A DNA stretch of 64,000 bases from Streptomyces venezuelae (GCF_008642375.1 NZ_CP029194.1:5821001-5885000); one strand, 5' to 3'. Counted from the stretch's first letter, positions 35,713 through 44,043 are shown. Program-made: numbers and translations. Notes: a model not told the origin generated them from the sequence alone.

Positions 35713-37047
35713 ATGGCACTCACCCGATCCAGGGCGGCGACCCGAAGACGGCGTTGGACCGCCGTCCTCGGCGCCACCGCCCTCGCGGTCGCCGCAGGCG
35801 GCGCCATCGCCGCTCCGGCCCACGCGACCACGAACTCCACCCCGGTGGAGTTCCAGACCCGATGCGTCCCGCCGCCGATCGCCGGCATCCCGCCCATCAC
35901 GGGCACCACGACCGCCGAGATCACGGTCGACAAGGCCGCGCCCAAGGTCGGCGACACGGTCACGGTGACCTACACGATCACCAAGCCCGCCGCGTCGAAC
36001 CCCGTCGACCTCGCCCTCCCGGCCGACATCATGACGCCGAGCGGCAAGGTCGTCCTCGGCGGCGCCCAGACCGGCGCGGTCAGCGTCACCGGACCCAAGA
36101 AGAACCCGCCCATCCCGGGCAAGGGCTCCTTCCCGGCCTTCTCCATGACCGGCACCTTCACGGTCACCGAGGCCGGATCGATCACCCTCTCGCCGGGCGA
36201 CTACAACATCCACACCAGCTACCTCATGGAGCTGGACACCCCCTGTACGGTGCTCAACCCGCCCGCCCCGGTCTCCGAGACGGTCGTCGCGAGCCCCGTG
36301 ACCAGCCCCAACACCCGGACGCTCCAGCTCGACAGCGCCTCCGGTGACCCAGGGGTCCGGGTGACCGTCACCGGCGCCAAGTTCACCCCGCTCGCCGAGG
36401 TCACCGTCGTCGGCCGGGCCGGCGGCGCGGAGACCGCGGACAAGATGACCGTCACGACCGACAGCGAGGGCGGCTTCGCCGCGCGCCTGAAGGTCAACGA
36501 CCCGGCGACCACCGGTGTCGTGGCGTACGAGGGCGCGGCCTGGGACCCGGAGAAGGGCGCCGGACCCGTCGCGTACAAGGTCGTCGTACCGGCCCCGCCG
36601 AACAGCCAGACGATCACCGCGGCCGTCACGGCGGGCGAGCTCTCCATGAGCCAGGCCGGGGACGCCGTCGAGCTGACCTCGGTCGACTTCGGGCAGGGCG
36701 GCGCGGCCACCGGCGATCTCAAGACGGTGACGGTCAAGGACTTCCGCGGCGGCCCCGCGGGCTGGTCCCTCACCGGCAAGGTCACCGACTTCACCGGCCC
36801 CGGCGGAGCCATCGGCGCCGGGAACCTCAGCTGGACCCCTGCCTGCGCCGCCAAGGCCGGCAGCCCCAGCACCTGCGCGGCCGGCTCCGCCGGTCCCGTC
36901 GGCAGCGGCGGCGCGACCCTCGCCTCCACGCCGAACGGCACCCTCACGGGCGGCGAGTTCACCGTCGACGCCAAGCTCTCCCTCGACGTCCCGGCGTACA
37001 CCGCGCCCGGCTCGTACGCGGGCGTGCTGACGCTGACCCTGTCCTGA
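35713..37047 (+). CDS. Secreted multidomain protein with WxL-like C-terminal domain
   Basis: A 444-residue exported protein. The signal peptide has an RRRR n-region, a hydrophobic core and APAHA cleavage near residue 38. Domain 1 (about 40-180) resembles the small secreted protein encoded upstream and has two cysteines and a KKNP motif. Domain 2 (about 195-290) is Ig-like (VRVTVTGAKFTPLAEVTVVG). The C-terminal domain (about 300-444) has GWSLTGKVTDF, NLSWTP and an ending YAGVLTLTLS, which is the layout of the WxL cell-surface domain. A DUF916-type gene follows. A role in non-covalent wall attachment is inferred. Confidence 0.78.
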   Translation: MALTRSRAATRRRRWTAVLGATALAVAAGGAIAAPAHATTNSTPVEFQTRCVPPPIAGIPPITGTTTAEITVDKAAPKVGDTVTVTYTITKPAASNPVDLALPADIMTPSGKVVLGGAQTGAVSVTGPKKNPPIPGKGSFPAFSMTGTFTVTEAGSITLSPGDYNIHTSYLMELDTPCTVLNPPAPVSETVVASPVTSPNTRTLQLDSASGDPGVRVTVTGAKFTPLAEVTVVGRAGGAETADKMTVTTDSEGGFAARLKVNDPATTGVVAYEGAAWDPEKGAGPVAYKVVVPAPPNSQTITAAVTAGELSMSQAGDAVELTSVDFGQGGAATGDLKTVTVKDFRGGPAGWSLTGKVTDFTGPGGAIGAGNLSWTPACAAKAGSPSTCAAGSAGPVGSGGATLASTPNGTLTGGEFTVDAKLSLDVPAYTAPGSYAGVLTLTLS

Positions 37048-37054
37048 CCACCCG

Positions 37055-37087
37055 GCGGGCCGGCCGGGCGACCCCCGGCCGGCCCGC
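37055..37087 (+). terminator. GC-only hairpin between the WxL-like and DUF916-type genes
   Basis: GCGGGCCGGCCGGG (37055-37068) pairs with CCCGGCCGGCCCGC (37074-37087), a perfect 14-bp stem with a 5-base loop. It may partly terminate and so set a lower level of the downstream DUF916-type protein. Confidence 0.7.
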
Positions 37088-37112
37088 TCCGCACCCGGGG
37101 GTTCTCCGCACT

Positions 37113-38063
37113 GTGCGCAGCAAGCCGTACGTCATCCTCCTGACCGCGCTCCTCGTGCTCCTCGGCGCCGCGCCCCAGGCCGCCGCCGCCGAGAACGGCG
37201 AGTGGGCCGTCTACCCGGCCGCCGCGAAGCTCGGCGGCCGCCCGTACTTCTACCTCTCCGTCGACCCCGGCACCTCGCTCACCGAGCGCGTCACCGTCAC
37301 CAACAAGACGGCCGCCCCGCTCACCTTCCGGCTGTACGGCGCCGACGCCTACAACACCGACCGGGACGGCGGCTTCGCCATCCGCACACAGGCGGAGAAG
37401 CAGACCGGCGCCGGGGCCTGGATCAAGCCCCGGCAGACCCGGGTCACCGTCCCGCCGCGCTCCGCCGTCACCGTCCCGTACACGCTGACCGTCCCCGCCG
37501 ACGCCGACCCCGGCGACCACCCCGGCGCCCTCGTCGCCCTCGACGAGCGGATCAGCCCGAGCGGGAAGGGCTCCGTCGCCGTCGGTGTCCAGCGCGCGGT
37601 CGGCGCCCGCGTCTACCTCCGGGTCAACGGACCGACCGTCCCCGCCCTCGCCGTGGAGGACGTCACCCTCGACCAGGACCGGCCGCTCGTCCCCGGCACC
37701 GGCGCGAGCAGCGCCCTCGTCTCGTACACCCTCCACAACCGGGGCAACGTCACCCTCAACCCCAAGGTCGTCCTCAAGGCGGAGGGGCTCTTCGGCCGCA
37801 CCCTCCTCGACCGCGACCTGGCGAAGGTGCCCTCCGAGCTGCTGCCCCGCCAGAAGATCCGGCTCACCGAGCGGTGGAACGGCTCCCCGCAGTTCGACTG
37901 GGGCGACGTGACGCTCACCGCCAGCGCGAAGAACGTGAAGGAGACCGGCACCGTGTCCTTCACGGCCCTGCCCTGGCTCGCCGGCGGGATCCTCCTCGCC
38001 GCGACCGTGACCGGCTTCCTCGGCCTCCGGATACGCCGCCGCCGGGCCCCGAGCGAGGCCTGA
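37113..38063 (+). CDS. DUF916-type (WxL-interacting) membrane-anchored surface protein
   Basis: A 316-residue protein with a signal peptide (to about APQAAAA), two extracellular beta domains and a C-terminal membrane helix (WLAGGILLAATVTGFLGL) followed by RIRRRRAP. The first domain matches DUF916: WAVYPAAAKLGGRPYFYLSVDPGTSLTERVTVTNKTAAPLTFRLYGADAYNTDRDGGF (key parts: F/YSVDPG, ERVTVTN, YGxDA). VPADADPGDHPGALVAL is also typical. In Firmicutes DUF916 proteins accompany WxL proteins and bind peptidoglycan; the upstream gene supplies a WxL-like partner here. Confidence 0.87.
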   Translation: MRSKPYVILLTALLVLLGAAPQAAAAENGEWAVYPAAAKLGGRPYFYLSVDPGTSLTERVTVTNKTAAPLTFRLYGADAYNTDRDGGFAIRTQAEKQTGAGAWIKPRQTRVTVPPRSAVTVPYTLTVPADADPGDHPGALVALDERISPSGKGSVAVGVQRAVGARVYLRVNGPTVPALAVEDVTLDQDRPLVPGTGASSALVSYTLHNRGNVTLNPKVVLKAEGLFGRTLLDRDLAKVPSELLPRQKIRLTERWNGSPQFDWGDVTLTASAKNVKETGTVSFTALPWLAGGILLAATVTGFLGLRIRRRRAPSEA

Positions 38064-38123
38064 AGCGGGCCCCGGGACGTCCTGAGTACGTGAGGCGGGC
38101 GCTCATCGGGGACAATGGCCCCC

Positions 38124-39065
38124 ATGAGCGCTCGCAACCCTGAAACCGAAGCCGTCCACCGGGCCGGCTTCGCCTGCTTCGTCGGCCGCCCCAACGCGGG
38201 CAAGTCCACCCTCACGAACGCTCTGGTCGGCCAGAAGGTGGCCATCACCTCGAACCGGCCGCAGACCACCCGGCACACCGTCCGCGGCATCGTGCACCGC
38301 CCGGACGCGCAGCTGATCCTGGTCGACACCCCCGGCCTCCACAAGCCGCGCACCCTCCTCGGCGAGCGGCTCAACGACGTCGTGCGCACCACCTGGGCCG
38401 AGGTCGACGTGATCGGCTTCTGCCTGCCGGCCGACCAGAAGCTCGGCCCCGGCGACAAGTTCATCGTCAAGGAACTCGCCGCGATCAAGAAGACCCCGAA
38501 GGTCGCGATCATCACCAAGACCGACCTGGTCGACTCCAAGACGCTCGCCGAGCAGCTCATCGCCGTCGACCAGCTCGGCAAGGAGCTGGGCTTCGAGTGG
38601 CAGCAGATCGTCCCGGTCTCGGCCGTCGGCGACAAGCAGGTCCAGCTCGTCGCCGACCTGCTCGTCCCGCTGCTGCCCGAGTCCCCGCCGCTCTACCCGG
38701 AGGGCGACCTCACGGACGAGCCGGAGCAGGTCATGGTCGCGGAGCTGATCCGCGAGGCCGCGCTCGAAGGCGTCCGGGACGAGCTGCCGCACTCGATCGC
38801 GGTGGTCGTCGAGGAGATGATCCCGCGCGAGAACCGCCCGGCGGACCGGCCGCTGCTCGACATCCACGCCAACGTGTACATCGAGCGCCCCAGCCAGAAG
38901 GGCATCATCATCGGCCCGAAGGGCAGCCGCCTCAAGGAGGTCGGCATGAAGTCCCGCAAGCACATCGAGGCCCTCCTCGGCACGCCGGTCTTCCTCGACC
39001 TGCACGTGAAGGTCGCGAAGGACTGGCAGCGCGACCCCAAGCAGCTGCGCAAGCTGGGCTTCTAG
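38124..39065 (+). CDS. era: GTPase Era (30S subunit assembly)
   Basis: Essential GTPase that chaperones 16S rRNA 3' end maturation. The 313-residue protein has G1 GRPNAGKS, G2 around NRPQTTRHTVRG, G3 DTPGLHKP and a TKTD form of G4, then SAV (G5). The C-terminal KH domain has IHANVYIERPSQKGIIIGPKGSRLKEVG (GxxG loop GPKG). I prefer ATG 38124 because GGGGA is 11 bases away; ATG 38115 leaves only 2. The gene ends KQLRKLGF, and a decayed copy of that end lies 130 bp downstream. Confidence 0.96.
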   Translation: MSARNPETEAVHRAGFACFVGRPNAGKSTLTNALVGQKVAITSNRPQTTRHTVRGIVHRPDAQLILVDTPGLHKPRTLLGERLNDVVRTTWAEVDVIGFCLPADQKLGPGDKFIVKELAAIKKTPKVAIITKTDLVDSKTLAEQLIAVDQLGKELGFEWQQIVPVSAVGDKQVQLVADLLVPLLPESPPLYPEGDLTDEPEQVMVAELIREAALEGVRDELPHSIAVVVEEMIPRENRPADRPLLDIHANVYIERPSQKGIIIGPKGSRLKEVGMKSRKHIEALLGTPVFLDLHVKVAKDWQRDPKQLRKLGF

Positions 39066-39195
39066 AGCAACCCTTCCACCGTCCGGTCGGAGGCCGGCGC
39101 AGCCGTGCGAAGCCCGTGAGGCCCCCAGGGGCCGAGCGGTGCGGGTGCGGCATCGGAAGAGTGTCCCGAAGCAGCTGCGGAAGCCGGGTTTCCAG
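39035..39195 (+). repeat. Decayed second copy of the era 3' end
   Basis: Bases 39035-39065 (end of era including its stop) and 39165-39195 match at 26 of 31 positions. GAAGCAGCTGCG-type core and AAGC(T/C)GGG are shared, and the stop TAG is CAG in the copy. Translated in its own frame the copy reads VPKQLRKPGF against DPKQLRKLGF. It ends 39 bp before the TerD-family start. The period of 130 bp is not a multiple of three. Confidence 0.75.
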
Positions 39196-39234
39196 CCCGT
39201 CGACATCCCCCGGGCCGCGTGCCAGCATGGCGCC

Positions 39235-40581
39235 GTGACAGAGATCGTCAAGGGGGGAAACCTGCCGGTCCCCGGGCAGGCGTGGCGGATCGCGGTCGTC
39301 CGGCGGGACGCCGGTGACGGAGTACCGGAGGTCGACGCCTCGGCACTGCTGCTCGACGCCTCGGGCAGGGTCAGGGACGACGGCGACCTGGTCTTCTACA
39401 ACCAGCCGGCGCACGCGTCCGGCGCGGTGCGTCTGGTCGGGCAGGTGCGGGACGAGGAGCGGCGGGTCGCCGACTGGCTGGAGATCGACACCGAGCGCGT
39501 CGAGCCCGCCGTCCAGCGCATCGTGATCACCGCGTCCAGCGAGCACGGGACGTTCGGCCAGGTGCCGGGCCTCCACATCCGGACGGTCAGCGCCGCCACC
39601 GGCGAGCAGCTCGCGCTGTACGAGGTCGACGACGCGAGCACCGAGACGGCGTTCCTCCTCGGCGAGTTCTACCGGCGCGACGGGGCGTGGAAGTTCCGCG
39701 CGGTCGGCCAGGGGTACGCCTCCGGGCTCGTCGGCCTCGCCCAGGACTTCGGCATCGTGGGCAGGGACCCGGATCCCGCCCCGCATGACGAGCCCGTGCA
39801 CGACGACGAGCCCGTCCCGGCCGACGAGCCCGTCTCCGGCGACGCCGCTCCGGAGGCCATCCCCGAGGAGCTCCTCGCCAAGGTCCGGCAGGCCGAGGCG
39901 GAGGCCGAGGCCGCCCCCGTACGGACACCGCCGCAGGTCCCCGTACAGCGCCCCCCGCGGACCGGCCCGCGGTCGGACGCCGAGCTCTTCGGAGAGGACT
40001 TCCCGGAGTTCGTCCGCAGCGGCGAGGGCAAGGCCGACATCACCGTCGACGTGCCGATCCCGGCCGGTTACGTCGTCGTCGAGTCGACCCGGAAGGGCGA
40101 CGGCTATTTCGCCGTGCACAGCATCGACGAGAAGGGCGACAGCGACGCCCTTCTCGCGAACACGCTGATGGAGAACCAGGGGGCCCGTCGGGTCCTGCGG
40201 TACGACGGCAAGGCCCCGCTACGCCTGCGCGTGAGTTGCCACGAGCCGTGGACGGTCGCCGTCCGCCCGGTGAGCACCTTGGAGGTCCTCGACGGCACCG
40301 CCGAGGGACGGGGCTCCGACGCACTGCTGTACACGGGCCCGGCCGGCCTGCTCACCTCCCGGCTCCACACGAGGTTGAGCTTCGAGTGGTTCAACATTCA
40401 CGGCTACGAGCCGGACGGCCGCGATCACCTGCTCGCCAACGAGGCGAACAGGCTCCCCCGGGAGACGCGTCCCCTGCCCGCGGGGCCCCTGCTCGTGCAG
40501 CTCGTCAGCGCCGACGGGGACTGGACCCTGAAGGTCCGGCCCCCGAAGGAGAACAGGTTCTGGCGCCGCACCTCCCGCTAG
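39235..40581 (+). CDS. TerD family protein with C-terminal extension
   Basis: A 448-residue protein. Residues 1-185 are a TerD domain (calcium-binding stress/tellurite family): GGNLPVPGQAWRIAVVRR, VDASALLLDASGRVRDDGDLVFYNQP, ADWLEIDTERVEPAVQRIVITAS and WKFRAVGQGYASGL. An acidic Pro/Glu-rich linker with DEPVHDDEPVPADEPV repeats follows. The C-terminal 190 residues are beta-rich (TVDVPIPAGYVVVESTRKGDGYFAVHSID) and I do not recognise them. GTG 39235 starts MTEIVKGGN. A zinc-ribbon TerB-like protein is encoded 6 kb away. Confidence 0.88.
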   Translation: MTEIVKGGNLPVPGQAWRIAVVRRDAGDGVPEVDASALLLDASGRVRDDGDLVFYNQPAHASGAVRLVGQVRDEERRVADWLEIDTERVEPAVQRIVITASSEHGTFGQVPGLHIRTVSAATGEQLALYEVDDASTETAFLLGEFYRRDGAWKFRAVGQGYASGLVGLAQDFGIVGRDPDPAPHDEPVHDDEPVPADEPVSGDAAPEAIPEELLAKVRQAEAEAEAAPVRTPPQVPVQRPPRTGPRSDAELFGEDFPEFVRSGEGKADITVDVPIPAGYVVVESTRKGDGYFAVHSIDEKGDSDALLANTLMENQGARRVLRYDGKAPLRLRVSCHEPWTVAVRPVSTLEVLDGTAEGRGSDALLYTGPAGLLTSRLHTRLSFEWFNIHGYEPDGRDHLLANEANRLPRETRPLPAGPLLVQLVSADGDWTLKVRPPKENRFWRRTSR

Positions 40582-40584
40582 GAC

Positions 40585-40836
40585 CTACGCGCCCTCCTTG
40601 AGGACCCTCGAGACGAGGGTCCTCTGCGCGTCCGTGAGGTGGGGGTCGCAGCAGCGGACCGTGCGGCCGTCGACGGTGATCTCGTACGAGAAGCCGTCCG
40701 GCACGCCCCGCGTGCCGCCGTCGCCGTCGGCGAGGACGGTGGCGGCCAGGGACTCCCACTCGGGGTCCGAGACCTCCACCTCCGCCGACCGCTCGATGCC
40801 CGCGAAACCGCCCGTGCGCCGCACTCGAATCCGCAT
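40585..40836 (-). CDS. Emfourin-like protealysin inhibitor
   Basis: An 83-residue protein beginning MRIRVRRTGGFAGIERSAEVE, with DGFSYEITVDGRTVRCCDPHLTDAQRTLV near the end. The RTGGFAG start and FxYxI...LT/AxxxL layout match emfourin, the inhibitor that controls protealysin-like metalloproteases, as I recall the family. The gene lies 21 bp after the M4 protease gene on the same strand, the expected operon. No signal peptide is seen, so inhibitor and protease would meet in the cytoplasm. It is convergent with the TerD gene, 3 bp apart. Confidence 0.85.
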   Translation of the reverse strand: MRIRVRRTGGFAGIERSAEVEVSDPEWESLAATVLADGDGGTRGVPDGFSYEITVDGRTVRCCDPHLTDAQRTLVSRVLKEGA

Positions 40837-40857
40837 GGGCCCTTGTCTACCAGCCGG

Positions 40858-41910
40858 TCAGTCGGTGGGCACCCCCACCGCCGCCCAGGCCTTCAGGACG
40901 GCCTGGATCTCCTCCCCGTCCCCGTACCGGGCCTTGGCCGCCGCCACCGTGGCCGCCGCGAACTCGGAGAACCGGGTCTCGGGGGTGAGCGTGCCGCCGG
41001 TCATCACGTCGTACCAGACCTGCCCGGGCCGCTCCCAGGCGTTCCCACCGAGCTCGGTCGCGAACAGGTAGAAGGCGTGGTTCGGGATGCCCGAGTTGAT
41101 GTGCACCCCGCCGTTGTCCCGGCTCGTGCGGACGTAGTCGTCCATGTGACCGGGCTGTGGGTCCTTGCCGAGGACGTCGTCGTCGTACGCGGTGCCCGGG
41201 GCCTTCATCGAGCGCAGGGCCGTGCCCTCCACGTTCGGGTGGAAGAGCCCCTCGCCGATGAGCCAGTCGGCCCGGTCGGCGCCCTGCCCGAGGGCGTACT
41301 GCTTCACGAGCGAGCCGAAGACGTCCGAGACGGACTCGTTGAGCGCGCCGGACTGGCTGAAGTACTCCAGGTTCGCCGTGTGCTGGGTGAAGCCGTGGGC
41401 CAGCTCGTGGCCGATGACGTCCACCGGCAGCGTGAAGTCGAGGAAGATCTCGTCGTCGCCGTCGCCGAACACCATCTGTTCGCCGTTCCAGAAGGCGTTG
41501 CCGTAGTTCTCGTCGTAGTGGACGGAGGCCAGCAGCGGCAGCCCCGAGCCGTCGATCGAGTCCCGCCCGAAGGCGTTCAGGAAGAGGTCGAAGGTGGCGC
41601 CGAGGCCCGCGTACGCGCGGTTGACGGTGGCGTCGCCGGTCGCCTCCTCGCCCTCGGCGCGCACCCGCGTGCCCGGCAGCTCGGTGCCGCGCTCGCAGTC
41701 GTACACGGTGCGGTGCGGCCGGCCGACGTCGGCCGGGGCGAGGGTCGGGGCGCTGCCGGGCAGCGGCAGCACCCGGCTCGTACGGGCCGAGGCGTCCGCG
41801 ATGAGGGTGCGGCGCGCGGCGGCGGCGACGGCCGGGTTCGATGAGCGCGCCAGGTGCTCCAGGAGGTGCGGCGGGACGATCGAGCAGAAGACGGGCGTCT
41901 GGGGAGTCAT
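40858..41910 (-). CDS. M4-family (protealysin-like) neutral metalloprotease
   Basis: A 350-residue zinc protease. The catalytic HEXXH is in DVIGHELAHGFTQHTANLEY, with the third ligand Glu in GALNESVSDVFG, and a later His in NGGVHINSGIPNHAFY. The N-terminus has PVFCSIVPPHLLEHLA, the short protealysin-type propeptide motif, and there is no signal peptide or long FTP propeptide, unlike secreted thermolysins. Start ATG 41910 has only a weak AGGG close by. The emfourin-like inhibitor gene follows at once. Together they suggest a protease kept latent inside the cell. Confidence 0.92.
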   Translation of the reverse strand: MTPQTPVFCSIVPPHLLEHLARSSNPAVAAAARRTLIADASARTSRVLPLPGSAPTLAPADVGRPHRTVYDCERGTELPGTRVRAEGEEATGDATVNRAYAGLGATFDLFLNAFGRDSIDGSGLPLLASVHYDENYGNAFWNGEQMVFGDGDDEIFLDFTLPVDVIGHELAHGFTQHTANLEYFSQSGALNESVSDVFGSLVKQYALGQGADRADWLIGEGLFHPNVEGTALRSMKAPGTAYDDDVLGKDPQPGHMDDYVRTSRDNGGVHINSGIPNHAFYLFATELGGNAWERPGQVWYDVMTGGTLTPETRFSEFAAATVAAAKARYGDGEEIQAVLKAWAAVGVPTD

Positions 41911-41994
41911 CCCTGAAATGTGGCACTGCGTGATGCCACTGTCACGACCTGAGACGAGGATTGGCGAAATGGAGTGATACGTCACTGATCGGCC

Positions 41995-42022
41995 TTGACG
42001 TGCGACCCGTCCCGCATACTGA
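41995..42022 (+). promoter_or_regulatory. Candidate leuA promoter
   Basis: TTGACG (41995-42000) and TACTGA (42017-42022) spaced by 16 bp, about 48 bp before the leader ORF. TAAGCT at 42054-42059 is an alternative -10 box without a clear -35. Confidence 0.35.
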
Positions 42023-42069
42023 AACAGGACGTCCGCCTCCGACGTCCCTGGGCTAAGCTGCGGCACATC

Positions 42070-42117
42070 ATGCGTTTCGGGCTGCTTCTCCTTAGCTGCC
42101 GCGGCGAGGGCCTGTAG
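42070..42117 (+). CDS. leuL: Leucine leader peptide of leuA
   Basis: A 15-codon ORF, MRFGLLLLSCRGEGL, ATG 42070 to TAG 42117, placed 86 bp before leuA. It has four leucine codons in a row (CTG CTT CTC CTT) and a fifth at the end, the hallmark of ribosome-mediated attenuation by leucyl-tRNA supply. It is too short for automatic gene finders. The following inverted repeats form mutually exclusive structures. Function is inferred from layout and from known actinobacterial leu leaders. Confidence 0.8.
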   Translation: MRFGLLLLSCRGEGL

Positions 42118-42178
42118 TCGTAGGCCGACCCCCTCCCCGCGGGACCTGGTGTTGCGTTCGACAGTCGGCCGTCCTTCT
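42109..42178 (+). promoter_or_regulatory. leuA transcription attenuator
   Basis: GGCCGAC (42123-42129) can pair with GTCGGCC (42164-42170), followed by GTCCTTCTTG as a weak T-rich tail. GGCCT at 42109-42113, at the leader-peptide end, can instead pair with AGGCC (42122-42126), which would block that stem. A ribosome stalled on the four Leu codons could shift the balance. Folding was judged by eye. Confidence 0.6.
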
Positions 42179-42203
42179 TGCTGGACCCGAGGAGCCAAAC
42201 GCA

Positions 42204-43976
42204 ATGACCCAGTCCCCGTTCGTCAGCCGCCCCACGCCGATCACCAACGCGACGCAGCTGCAGAAGCCCTCCGGGATGCCGATCCACAAGTACGGCCGCT
42301 ACGAAGCCGTGCAGATCCCCGACCGCACCTGGCCCGAGCAGCGCATCACCAAGGCGCCCCGCTGGCTGTCGACCGACCTGCGCGACGGCAACCAGGCCCT
42401 GATCGACCCGATGTCCCCGGCCCGCAAGCGCGAGATGTTCGATCTGCTGGTCCGCATGGGCTACAAGGAGATCGAGGTCGGCTTCCCGTCCTCCGGCGAG
42501 ACCGACTTCGCCTTCGTGCGCTCCATCATCGAAGAGGGCGCGATCCCGGACGACGTCACCATCTCCGTACTGACCCAGGCCCGCGAGGACCTGATCGAGC
42601 GGACCGTGGAGTCCCTGGTCGGCGCCAAGCGCGCCACCGTCCACCTGTACAACGCCACCGCGCCCACCTTCCGCCGGGTCGTCTTCCGCGGCTCGAAGGA
42701 GCAGATCAAGCAGATCGCCGTGGACGGCACGCGGCTGGTGATGGAGTACGCGGAGAAGCTGCTGGGTCCGGAGACGATCTTCGGCTACCAGTACAGCCCC
42801 GAGATCTTCACCGACACCGAGCTGGACTTCGCCCTGGAGGTCTGCGAGGCGGTCTGTGACGTCTGGCAGCCCGGCCCGGGCCGCGAGATCATCCTGAACC
42901 TGCCCGCCACCGTGGAGCGTTCGACGCCGTCCACGCACGCGGACCGCTTCGAGTGGATGTCCCGGAACCTGACCCGCCGCGAGCACATCTGCGTGTCGGT
43001 CCACCCGCACAACGACCGCGGTACGGCCGTGGCGGCCGCCGAGCTGGCGATCATGGCCGGCGCCGACCGCATCGAGGGCTGCCTGTTCGGGCAGGGCGAG
43101 CGCACCGGCAACGTCGACCTGGTGACCCTGGGCATGAACCTGTTCAGCCAGGGCGTCGACCCGCAGATCGACTTCTCGCAGATCGACGAGATCCGCCGCA
43201 CGAGCGAGTACTGCAACCAGATGGAGGTCCACCCGCGCCACCCCTACGCGGGCGACCTGGTCTACACCGCCTTCTCCGGCTCCCACCAGGACGCCATCAA
43301 GAAGGGCTTCGACGCGATGGAGGCCGACGCGGCCGCCAAGGGCGTCACCGTCGACGACATCGAGTGGGCCGTGCCCTACCTGCCGATCGACCCGAAGGAC
43401 GTCGGCCGCTCCTACGAGGCCGTCATCCGGGTCAACTCGCAGTCCGGCAAGGGCGGCATCGCGTACGTCCTGAAGAACGACCACAAGCTGGACCTGCCCC
43501 GCCGGATGCAGATCGAGTTCTCGAAGATCATCCAGCAGAAGACCGACAGCGAGGGCGGCGAGGTCACGCCGGCCGCGATCTGGTCCGTCTTCCAGGACGA
43601 GTACCTGCCCAACCCGGACAACACTGCGGCTCGTTGGGGGCGCATCCAGCTGCGGTCCGGCCAGTCGACCTCCGACACCGACGGCACGGACACGCTGACC
43701 GTCGAGGCGGTCGTCGACGGCGTCGACACCGTGCTGACCGGCTCCGGCAACGGCCCGATCTCGGCCTTCTTCGCCGCGCTGCAGGCGATCGGCGTGGACG
43801 CCCGTCTGCTGGACTACCAGGAGCACACGATGAGCGAGGGCGCCTCCGCGCAGGCCGCCTCGTACATCGAGTGCGCCATCGACGGCAAGGTCCTGTGGGG
43901 CATCGGCATCGACGCCAACACGACCCGCGCCTCGCTGAAGGCCGTCATCTCGGCGGTCAACCGCTCCGCCCGCTGA
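42204..43976 (+). CDS. leuA: 2-isopropylmalate synthase
   Basis: First committed enzyme of leucine synthesis: condenses acetyl-CoA with 2-oxoisovalerate. The 590-residue protein has the catalytic metal/acid motif TDLRDGNQALIDP, the HxH metal ligands in CVSVHPHNDRG, GCLFGQGERTGN and a C-terminal LeuA dimerisation domain (TVEAVVDGVDTVLTGSGNGPISAF) where leucine binds as feedback inhibitor. The long N-terminal form with KPSGMPIHKYGRYEAV is usual in actinobacteria. GAGGAG precedes the ATG. A leucine leader peptide and attenuator lie upstream, and a strong terminator follows. Confidence 0.97.
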   Translation: MTQSPFVSRPTPITNATQLQKPSGMPIHKYGRYEAVQIPDRTWPEQRITKAPRWLSTDLRDGNQALIDPMSPARKREMFDLLVRMGYKEIEVGFPSSGETDFAFVRSIIEEGAIPDDVTISVLTQAREDLIERTVESLVGAKRATVHLYNATAPTFRRVVFRGSKEQIKQIAVDGTRLVMEYAEKLLGPETIFGYQYSPEIFTDTELDFALEVCEAVCDVWQPGPGREIILNLPATVERSTPSTHADRFEWMSRNLTRREHICVSVHPHNDRGTAVAAAELAIMAGADRIEGCLFGQGERTGNVDLVTLGMNLFSQGVDPQIDFSQIDEIRRTSEYCNQMEVHPRHPYAGDLVYTAFSGSHQDAIKKGFDAMEADAAAKGVTVDDIEWAVPYLPIDPKDVGRSYEAVIRVNSQSGKGGIAYVLKNDHKLDLPRRMQIEFSKIIQQKTDSEGGEVTPAAIWSVFQDEYLPNPDNTAARWGRIQLRSGQSTSDTDGTDTLTVEAVVDGVDTVLTGSGNGPISAFFAALQAIGVDARLLDYQEHTMSEGASAQAASYIECAIDGKVLWGIGIDANTTRASLKAVISAVNRSAR

Positions 43977-44004
43977 CGCGCGACGCCCCGGCGTCCCGAC
44001 GACC

Positions 44005-44043
44005 GCTGCCCCGCACCCTTCCTCCCGGAGGGTGCGGGGCAGC
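44005..44043 (+). terminator. leuA terminator
   Basis: A perfect 15-bp stem, GCTGCCCCGCACCCT (44005-44019) with AGGGTGCGGGGCAGC (44029-44043), a 9-base loop, and TCTGTTTG after it. It lies 28 bp past the leuA stop. Confidence 0.9.
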
